A stretch of DNA of 64,000 nt from NCBI GenBank assembly GCA_964594985.1, contig CAZQNQ010000018.1, forward strand, positions 46,122 through 110,121, given 5' to 3'. The DNA is from JADLHS01 sp964594985. Its GTDB lineage: Bacteria > Verrucomicrobiota > Verrucomicrobiia > Limisphaerales > JADLHS01. The notes beneath the pieces are model-generated. The model was not told where the DNA came from, made no database searches, and saw only the letters and a program-made list of their open reading frames with translations. The translations under genes and the position numbers were made by a program. Shown piece after piece: positions 57,552 through 64,000 of this stretch (the first letter of the stretch is position 1; every line of letters starts with the position of its first letter).

Positions 57552-60500
57552 CAGTGCGCGCCTCCTTCCCCGGTCGGGGCCGCCGCCGGTGGTGTCACGG
57601 GCGGCGTCACCGGCGGAACGGGCTTCTTGCCACCGCGCTCGATGATTTTTTGCACGAACACGTAGCAGACCGGAATAAGGAACAAGCCGATCACCGTGGA
57701 GATGGTCATCCCATAGACCACTCCCGTGCCCATCGTGCTGCGCGCCGCCGCGCCCGAGCCGGTCGCCAGCATCAGCGGGACGCAACCAAGGATGAACGCA
57801 AACGAGGTCATCAAGATCGGTCGCAAGCGCAGCCGCGATCCTTCGATGGCAGCCTCGAGAATCGGCACACCTTCCTCACGCTTCATCTTGGCGAACTCGA
57901 CGATGAGAATGGCATTCTTGGCCGCGAGACCGATGAGCATGACGAGGCCGATCTGCGCATAAACATTGAGATCATAATTGCGCACCCACATACCGATCAT
58001 GGTGCCGAGGATGACCGTGGGCGTAGCCAGCAGCACGGAGAATGGCAGCCCCCAGCTTTCGTATTGCGCCGCGAGCAGCAGGAAGACGAATAGCACCGCC
58101 ATGCCGAAGATGATCGGCGCCTGGCCTTCGGATTTCTTCTCCTGAAGCGTCAGTCCGGACCATTGGTAACCGGTCTCGCTGGGCATGGTGGCCATGACTT
58201 CCTCGATGGCTTTCATGGACTGGCCGGAACTGTAGCCGGGCGCGGGTGCGCCCATGATCTCAGCAGCATTGAAGAGATTAAAGCGGTTGACCAGGTTGGG
58301 ACCGGACATCTTGCTGATCTTCACCATGGTGTTCAACGGCACCATCCCGCCATCATTATTGCGGACGTAAAATTGACCGATGTCTTCGGGCTTGCTGGTG
58401 AATTCCGATTCCGCCTGGAGGAAAACCTTATAGACGCGGCCGAAGCGCACGAAGTCGTTCACGTAAAGTCCGCTCAAATAGGTTTGGAGCGTCGAGAAAA
58501 CGGCGTCCACCGGCACTCCCAAGGTGCGGGTCTTTTCGCGATCCAATTCCACCCTGACCTGCGGCGTGGCCGGATTGAACGTGGTACTGATGCGGCCGAT
58601 CTCCGGTCGTTTCGCCACGGCTTCGGTGAGTTGTTTCACGTAACCGGCCAGTTGTTCGATGCTGCCGCCGGAACGATCCTGCAACTGCATGCTGAAGCCG
58701 GAGACGTTGCCATAGCCGGGCAATGGCGGCGGACCGAAGGCGAACGCACGCGCGCCGGGGATGGCGGCAAACTTCTTCGTCCATTCCCGCGTGATGGCGC
58801 TGGCATGCAGCTCGGGCGATTTGCGTTCCTCCCACGGTTTCAATCCCACGAACATCACCGCCGCGTTGGGAAAGTTCATGCTGTTGAGGATGTTCATGCC
58901 GACCACGGTCATCGCCGAACGGGTGCCGGGAGTGGCGCAAACGATTTCCTCCACCTGCTTGAGCACTTCATCCGTGCGTTGCAGCGAAGCGCCTTCCGGC
59001 AATTCGACGGCCACAAACACATATCCCTTGTCTTCGTCCGGAATAAAACCGCCGGGCACGAACTTGCCGACGATCCAGATGCCCACGACCACCACCACGA
59101 GCATCAGCATGGAGCGGGTCGCCTTACGAGCCAGGCCACCCACGATGTTACCGTAGCCTCGGCTCGTCTTGTCGAACGAGGTGTTGAACCACTTGAAGAA
59201 TTTCGCGATCGGTCCTTTGCCCGGCGTCGGTTTCTTGAGCATCAGCGCGCAGAGCGCGGGACTGAGCGTCAACGCGTTGATCACCGAGAACACCACCGCC
59301 ACCGCGATCGTCAGGGCGAACTGGCTGTAAAGCTGGCCGGTCACGCCGCCCATGAACGCCACCGGCACAAACACCGCGCACAACACCAACCCGATGGCCA
59401 CCACGGGGCCGGACACTTCCTTCATCGCAAGCTGGGTCGCCTCGACCGGTTCCTTGCCATGTTCGAGGTGATGTTGCACCGCCTCGACGACGACGATGGC
59501 ATCGTCAACGACGATCCCGATCGCCAGCACGAGGCCGAACATCGTCAGCACGTTCACGCTGAAGCCCAATACTGGAAACATGATGAATGCGCCCAGCAAC
59601 GAGACTGGGACGGTGCACATTGGAATGATGGTGGCGCGAAAACTTTGCAGGAAGACATAGACCACGACGAGCACGAGGAGCACCGCCTCGAATAGGGTAT
59701 GCACGATCGCATCCATCGAGGCCTCGATTGGGAGCGTGGAATCGAGCGCGATGTCGTAATCCATGTCCGGCGGAAACCGCTTCTTGGCGTCCTCCAGGAT
59801 TTGCTTCACGTTGGCCGCTGTTTCCATCGCGTTGGCGCCGGGCGCGAGATAAACGCCGATGGCCCCCGCTGACGCTTTGTTCAGCCGCGCCCGCAGGTCG
59901 TAGGTCTGCGCGCCGAGTTCCACGCGACCCACGTCCTTGATTTTCACCTGCGACCCATCGGGATTGGAACGAATGATGATTTCCGCGAACTCTTTCGGGT
60001 CTTTGAGCAAACCCAGCGCGCGCACATTGAACTGGCTTTGCTGACCGGGGGGCGCGGGCTCGGCGCCGATGCGGCCCGCGGGTGATTGGGCGTTTTGTTC
60101 CTTGATGGCCTTGGAAATATCGTCCGGGGTGATGCCCAGCGAAGCGAGTTTGTCGGGCCGCAGCCAGACGCGCATCGCGTAATCCTGCGCCGTGAAATTC
60201 TTCACCTCGCCGACACCGCGCACGCGTTTGATGGAATCCACCAGATTGATGTCCGCGTAATTGCCCAGGAAAATTCCGTCGTAAGTCCCCTTGGGTGAGT
60301 ACAAGCCGATGCCCAGAAGAATATCCGGACTGGAACGGTCAACGACCACGCCTTCCTTTTTGACCGCCTCGGGTAGCTGCGCTTCCGCCTGGCCGACGCG
60401 GTTCTGCGCGTTGACCTGCATGATGTCCACGTCCGTGCCGACATCGAAATAGACGTTGAGCGTCAGCTTGCCGTCGTTCGCGTTGAACGACTGCATGTAG

Positions 60501-60727
60501 AGCAGTTTGTCCACTCCGTTGACCTTGGACTCGATGGGCGTGGCGACGGATTCCATCACCGCCTCGGCCGCCGCGCCGCGATAGGTCGTGGTCACTTTGA
60601 TCAGCGTCGGACTGACCGGCGGATACTCGGAGATCGGCAGGCGCTTGAGCGTGATCGCCCCCACGATCACCGTCAGGATGGCAATGACCATCGCAACGAT
60701 GGGGCGCCGGATAAAAAAATCGGCCAT
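57551..60727 (-). CDS. RND efflux inner-membrane transporter (AcrB/HAE1 family)
   Basis: A 1058-residue pump with 12 transmembrane segments and two large periplasmic loops. It begins MADFFIRRPIVAMVIAILTV. 'GIVVDDAIVVVEAVQHHLEH' carries the paired aspartates of helix 4 used for proton coupling. 'SGLYVNDFVRFGRVYKVFLQ' and 'AAQYESWGLPFSVLLATPTV' are characteristic HAE1 segments. Together with the adaptor (60734-61903) and the channel (56094-57551) it makes a complete tripartite pump for hydrophobic compounds or drugs. The C-terminus is proline-rich. Confidence 0.97.
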   Translation of the reverse strand: MADFFIRRPIVAMVIAILTVIVGAITLKRLPISEYPPVSPTLIKVTTTYRGAAAEAVMESVATPIESKVNGVDKLLYMQSFNANDGKLTLNVYFDVGTDVDIMQVNAQNRVGQAEAQLPEAVKKEGVVVDRSSPDILLGIGLYSPKGTYDGIFLGNYADINLVDSIKRVRGVGEVKNFTAQDYAMRVWLRPDKLASLGITPDDISKAIKEQNAQSPAGRIGAEPAPPGQQSQFNVRALGLLKDPKEFAEIIIRSNPDGSQVKIKDVGRVELGAQTYDLRARLNKASAGAIGVYLAPGANAMETAANVKQILEDAKKRFPPDMDYDIALDSTLPIEASMDAIVHTLFEAVLLVLVVVYVFLQSFRATIIPMCTVPVSLLGAFIMFPVLGFSVNVLTMFGLVLAIGIVVDDAIVVVEAVQHHLEHGKEPVEATQLAMKEVSGPVVAIGLVLCAVFVPVAFMGGVTGQLYSQFALTIAVAVVFSVINALTLSPALCALMLKKPTPGKGPIAKFFKWFNTSFDKTSRGYGNIVGGLARKATRSMLMLVVVVVGIWIVGKFVPGGFIPDEDKGYVFVAVELPEGASLQRTDEVLKQVEEIVCATPGTRSAMTVVGMNILNSMNFPNAAVMFVGLKPWEERKSPELHASAITREWTKKFAAIPGARAFAFGPPPLPGYGNVSGFSMQLQDRSGGSIEQLAGYVKQLTEAVAKRPEIGRISTTFNPATPQVRVELDREKTRTLGVPVDAVFSTLQTYLSGLYVNDFVRFGRVYKVFLQAESEFTSKPEDIGQFYVRNNDGGMVPLNTMVKISKMSGPNLVNRFNLFNAAEIMGAPAPGYSSGQSMKAIEEVMATMPSETGYQWSGLTLQEKKSEGQAPIIFGMAVLFVFLLLAAQYESWGLPFSVLLATPTVILGTMIGMWVRNYDLNVYAQIGLVMLIGLAAKNAILIVEFAKMKREEGVPILEAAIEGSRLRLRPILMTSFAFILGCVPLMLATGSGAAARSTMGTGVVYGMTISTVIGLFLIPVCYVFVQKIIERGGKKPVPPVTPPVTPPAAAPTGEGGAH

Positions 60728-60733
60728 AACGCG

Positions 60734-61903
60734 TTACTTTTGGGGTTGCTTGGCTTCGGCGGTCGCTTGCGCGGCCGTTTTCATTTCCTCCGCTGTCATG
60801 GGTTTGACCGCCGCGCCTTCGCGAACTTTTTGCAGCCCTTCCACCACGATGCGGTCGCCGGATTTGAGCCCTTCCAGGATCAGCACCCCACCGGCCACCG
60901 GGTCGCCCACTTTGATCGCCCGTTGCGTGGCCTTGTCGTCCGCGCCAATGACCCACACAAAATTTTTGCCCTGCAATTCCACGATGGCGCGTTCGGGAAT
61001 GACGATGCTGTCCGGGCGCACGCCCAGATCCACCTTGATGCGGGCGAACATGCCGGGCCGAAGCAATTTGGCGCGATTTGGAAACTCCACGCGCACCCGC
61101 AGCGTGCCGGTCTTGATATCCACCGCGCGATCAATGAACACAAACTTGCCTTTGTCCGCGTGTTCCGAACCATCCGCGAGCATGAGCGTGACCGGCAGTT
61201 CCGCGAGTTTGCGGCCCGTGGTATTGATCTTGGCTTCCGCCTTGAGGTAATCCACTTCACTGACGCTGCAGTAGAACCAAATCGGATCGAGCGTCGAGAT
61301 CGTGGCCAACAATGTGGGTTCGCCCTTGCCGACCAGTTCGCCGATGGACACCTGCTTGGCCCCGATCAAACCGCTGATAGGCGCCCGGACATCGCAATAG
61401 CCGAGGTCCAACTGCGCGGATTCGACCTGTGCCTGCGCGGAGAGGACGCCGGCCTTGCCGACTTCCACGGACGCCAGCGCGTTGTCCAGGTCCTGCTGCG
61501 GGATGGCCCGCTTCTCGGCGAGCGGCGTGAGCCGGGCGACGTCTTTTTCGTATTTGTTCAACGACGCCTTGGCCTGGGCCAACATGCCTTGCGCCGCCGC
61601 GAGCCGTTCCTTGAAAGGTTTGTCATCCAGCTTGAACAGTGGATCGCCTTCTTTGACCTCCGTGCCTTCCGTGAACAGCATCTTGTCCACGAACGCTTCG
61701 ACGCGGGCGCGCACCTCGACATTCTGCGGTGAATCGAGCTGCCCGATGATGCCGGTGGACGACGGGGCATTGGCCGCGGCGACCGTCACCACTTCCACCA
61801 CTGGCGGTGGCAACGCTGGCGGGGCGGCCTTTTTGCAGCCGGACAGCCCGAGCGCCAGAACGACCGCCGCCAGCACGGAAAGGTGGGAGAGTTTGGTTTT
61901 CAT
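60734..61903 (-). CDS. RND efflux periplasmic adaptor (AcrA/MFP family)
   Basis: A 389-residue lipoprotein adaptor. The signal 'LAAVVLALGLSGC' has LSGC as lipobox. Then 'VEVRARVEAFVDKMLFTEGT' (lipoyl half), a helical hairpin ('RLAAAQGMLAQAKASLNKYE'), 'GYCDVRAPISGLIGAKQVSI' and 'LRPGMFARIKVDLGVRPDSI' follow in the usual order. The gene leads the pump operon; the transporter starts six bases after its stop. No regulator gene lies adjacent in the window. Confidence 0.95.
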   Translation of the reverse strand: MKTKLSHLSVLAAVVLALGLSGCKKAAPPALPPPVVEVVTVAAANAPSSTGIIGQLDSPQNVEVRARVEAFVDKMLFTEGTEVKEGDPLFKLDDKPFKERLAAAQGMLAQAKASLNKYEKDVARLTPLAEKRAIPQQDLDNALASVEVGKAGVLSAQAQVESAQLDLGYCDVRAPISGLIGAKQVSIGELVGKGEPTLLATISTLDPIWFYCSVSEVDYLKAEAKINTTGRKLAELPVTLMLADGSEHADKGKFVFIDRAVDIKTGTLRVRVEFPNRAKLLRPGMFARIKVDLGVRPDSIVIPERAIVELQGKNFVWVIGADDKATQRAIKVGDPVAGGVLILEGLKSGDRIVVEGLQKVREGAAVKPMTAEEMKTAAQATAEAKQPQK

Positions 61904-62427
61904 GGTACAGATAGGGAAAGTGTGCCGAACTATTGGACGGCTGGTTTCAACTTTGTTTTTGTGGCGCTAAATCTCACCGCACATGCGCTGTTTTCCAAGT
62001 CCACTGGACGCGGGCATCTTCAGCATTACCCTCTTACGTGTCCAGCAGAGAATATATCGAACCTCGTTCCGTGGTGGAGTTTAGGTTTTCAATCATGAAA
62101 TTTTCCCTCTACCTGTTTCGCCGCAACTGACCGCGCTAAAAAGTGAAGTGAACTGTACACGCCAACCAAGGCACAAGACGTGCCATGAAAATAAACGCTG
62201 GCGCAGCTTCTCGGCCGATGAACCAAGTGAAAATTCGGGCTACGTCAAACTGAACATCCAAGCAGCTTGCCCACCTCGTAAAGGGGTCGCTCCTTACTTT
62301 TGACACAAGTTCAAGTCAGGTTGGTGGTCAGGTTTTGCAGGATGAGGGGAGAGCCGGTTGGCGACATGCGTCCAAGCGGCCTGCCGGACCCGCTAAGAAC
62401 CGGTCTGAAAACTCCCGTGCCGGCGAA

Positions 62428-62503
62428 TCATCGTCGTCGTCCTCGCTCTCGTCCTCGCAGTCCCTTGAAAAACCGAGGCCGAGGCCGAGCACGACGACGC
62501 GGA
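62428..62503. repeat. GACGACG-type hairpin
   Basis: The left arm TCATCGTCGTCGTCCTCGCT then CTCGTCCTCG faces CGAGGCCGAGGCCGAGCACG then ACGACGCGGA, forming an imperfect stem around a 15-base loop (CAGTCCCTTGAAAAAC). The arms are simple-sequence-like. It is not close to a gene end that would call for a terminator. Confidence 0.75.
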
Positions 62504-62557
62504 GGAATCTCGCCGCACCCGCTCTTAGCCGGAACGATTCAGATGAAATGGGGAACG

Positions 62558-62699
62558 ACTCACGCCAAGAGCGCCCAAGACGCCAAGCGGATTGGGATTT
62601 TCAGGGTGCCGAGCAACCCCCCGAACGGGGCGCCGGTCTGGCCCCCACCAACAGCAAGGCTGGGTTTGCCTTCGCGCCCTGCGCGTCCTCTGCGTGAGT
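62558..62699. repeat. Long inverted repeat with 80-nt loop
   Basis: The left arm ACTCACGCCAAGAGCGCCCA then AGACGCCAAG pairs, with mismatches, with the right arm CTTCGCGCCCTGCGCGTCCT then CTGCGTGAGT. The loop holds a second GC-rich symmetrical stretch. It resembles the dispersed hairpins of the window in layout but not in sequence. Confidence 0.55.
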
Positions 62700-62878
62700 A
62701 TCCCGCTGCCTCGTTCCGGCTAAAGCGTGAACGCCAGCCGCGGGGCCGCGCCGGTTTCGTTGGAGTTCAACCTTCAGGTTGTCCCGGTCTGCCTCAAGGG
62801 AAATCAGGGACATCGCTCTACAGATTTATCGGCCCGGTGACTTACAACAGTTCTCAAAATGATTGTTGGAAACGAAAT

Positions 62879-62988
62879 CCCCTCACCCGGCCTATCAGCC
62901 ACCCGCTCCCCTTCGGAAGGGGAGCGGGACGGGGTGAGGGGCTTCCTCTGCGTTCAGAGTTCTCGCCATTCTTTTTGCAGTACGCTCT
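62879..62988 (-). repeat. Palindromic repeat family A, copy 3, with 22-nt satellite
   Basis: Read on the minus strand it repeats copy 1: AGAGCGTACTGCAAAAAGAA (62988 downwards), 25 nt spacer, and a palindrome of 63 nt starting CCCCTCACCCCGTCCCGCTC and ending GGCCGGGTGAGGGG. The 22-mer differs from copy 1 at one position; the palindrome interior is more diverged with a TTCGGAA centre. Confidence 0.85.
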
Positions 62989-63150
62989 AAACCGGCGCTT
63001 CGGGAACGAACCATCCGCAGGGGCAGAACGTCATGAGAATCCTCCATCGGAATCAGAGTTTCCTCCATTCCGCCGTCCGCGAGGGATTGAAATACTATTG
63101 GGGAATTTCAAACTGAACGTATCTCAGCTAATATCGCCAGGGGCACCCGA

Positions 63151-64000
63151 ATGAAGAAATCAGACGTCAGTTCCTCCACCAAAGTCCCCGCCTACAAAAA
63201 TCCCGCGTGGCCTGCAAGCGCGCGCGTAAAGGACCTGCTCACGCGCATGACGCTTGAAGAAAAAGCCGCGCAAATGATGTGCGTCTGGCAAAAGAAGGCT
63301 GACACCCTTCTCGACGCGGACGGGAACTTTGACGCCGCCAAGGCAAAAAAGCATTTCGGTCACGGCCAGGGCTTGGGTCAAGTCGGCCGCCCGAGTGATG
63401 CGGGCAAAGGCAAGACGGCGCGCGAAACCGCCGAACTGACCAATGCGATCCAGCGGTTTTTCCTGGAGCATTCCCGCCTCGGCATTCCCGTGCTGTATCA
63501 CGAGGAATGTCTGCATGGGCAGGCGGCCCTTGGGAGCACGAGTTTTCCGCAACCCATCGGGCTGGGGGCGACGTTCAATCCCGAACTCGTCGAACAGCTT
63601 TACGCGATGACCGCCGCGGAGGCGCGTGTGCGCGGCACGCACCAGGCGCTCACGCCGGTGGTGGATGTCGCGCGCGACCCGCGGTGGGGCCGCGTCGAGG
63701 AAACCTTTGGCGAAGATCCGTATCTCGTCACCCAACTCGGCATGGCTTCGGTGCGGGGATTTCAGGGCGACCTGAGTTTCAAAGGCAAGAAGCATGTCAT
63801 CGCCACGCTGAAGCATTTTGCCGCGCACGGCCAGCCCGAGTCCGGCATGAACTGCGCGCCGACCAACGTCTCCATGCGCGTCTTGCGCGAGACATTCCTG
63901 ATGCCGTTCAAGGAATGTCTGCAAAAGGCCAAGGCCATCAGCGTGATGGCGAGCTACAACGAGATTGACGGCGTGCCGTCGCACGCCAGCACGTGGCTGT
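63151..64000 (+). CDS. Glycoside hydrolase family 3 (beta-glucosidase type), partial at right edge
   Basis: An 850-bp 5' part, 283 codons, of a GH3 gene that continues past the window. No signal peptide is evident after MKKSDVSSSTKVPAYKN. The N-terminal barrel has 'RVKDLLTRMTLEEKAAQMMC', 'LGIPVLYHEECLHGQAALGS', 'SFPQPIGLGATFNPELVEQL', 'PVVDVARDPRWGRVEETFGE' and the substrate-binding 'TLKHFAAHGQPESG'. The nucleophile aspartate lies just beyond the edge. GH3 enzymes of this length act on beta-glucosides or beta-xylosides. It is one of few plus-strand genes. Confidence 0.93.
   Translation, partial: MKKSDVSSSTKVPAYKNPAWPASARVKDLLTRMTLEEKAAQMMCVWQKKADTLLDADGNFDAAKAKKHFGHGQGLGQVGRPSDAGKGKTARETAELTNAIQRFFLEHSRLGIPVLYHEECLHGQAALGSTSFPQPIGLGATFNPELVEQLYAMTAAEARVRGTHQALTPVVDVARDPRWGRVEETFGEDPYLVTQLGMASVRGFQGDLSFKGKKHVIATLKHFAAHGQPESGMNCAPTNVSMRVLRETFLMPFKECLQKAKAISVMASYNEIDGVPSHASTWL

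Larger units (their letters stand above)
61904..63150. other. Long repeat-bearing spacer
   Basis: About 1.25 kb between the divergent adaptor (minus) and glycosidase (plus) genes. It carries a GACGACG-type hairpin (62428-62503), a long inverted repeat (62558-62699) and palindrome family A copy 3 (62879-62988). A continuous plus frame (62300-63154) crosses all three and has low-complexity arginine-proline composition, so I treat it as noncoding. No RNA gene recognised. Confidence 0.6.

Noticed and set aside
62300..63154. Plus-strand open frame of 284 codons in the spacer
   Set aside because: It runs through three inverted repeats and is low in complexity (arginine, proline, glycine). No homologous-looking segment.

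Overview
This 64 kb window looks like a chromosomal segment of a Gram-negative bacterium of the Verrucomicrobiota, most likely the Limisphaerales/Pedosphaera side of the phylum. That placement is inference. It rests on a PEP-CTERM protein, two exported type I sulfatases, exported DUF1254/DUF1214 proteins, many small outer-membrane barrels, moderately high GC, and several families of dispersed palindromic repeats. No rRNA, tRNA, CRISPR array, transposase or integrase was recognised. Nearly every gene is on the minus strand; exceptions are a barrel protein at 1294-2532, a small barrel at 16373-16927 and a GH3 glycosidase at the right edge.

Layout. 1-3.6 kb: an RCC1-repeat protein cut by the left edge, a BamA-type barrel and two small envelope proteins. 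3.7-9.7 kb: PPK2 polyphosphate kinase and a C4-dicarboxylate/aspartate module (aspartase fused to a cyclic-nucleotide-binding domain, Dcu antiporter, DcaP-like porin). 10-17 kb: a beta-CASP RNA-processing MBL enzyme, barrels, a VIT/CCC1 transporter and a PEP-CTERM protein. 17.4-23.9 kb: two paralogous exported HAD phosphatases bracket an outer-membrane protein, two DUF1254/DUF1214 proteins and a cysteine hydrolase. 23.9-30.7 kb: a MoxR/Bat (aerotolerance-type) operon. 30.8-34.1 kb: two sulfatases. 35.5-43.4 kb: a signalling cluster of STAS protein, REC-PP2C-HATPase protein and a large hybrid histidine kinase, which looks like a partner-switching stress pathway. 43.4-46.9 kb: a restriction-modification island with partial genes. 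47-54.5 kb: SulP transporter, MGH1-like glycosidase and envelope proteins. 54.5-61.9 kb: a VOC protein and a full RND efflux operon. 62-64 kb: repeat-rich spacer and the GH3 gene.

The most unusual feature is a set of imperfect hairpins of about 70 bp placed at gene junctions inside two operons (25.6-29.8 kb and 37.7-39.5 kb). Two genes for GxxExxY-type predicted nucleases sit between genes of otherwise ordinary operons, and each is bracketed on both sides by these hairpins. At most of these junctions the stop and start codons overlap as ATGA, and some hairpins carry a short reading frame or encode the end of the neighbouring protein. One hairpin lies inside a coding region as an in-frame linker. 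A second, unrelated palindrome of about 62 bp occurs three times, once inside the histidine kinase reading frame. Starts were chosen by signal peptides, operon spacing and overlap, because Shine-Dalgarno sequences are weak in many places.
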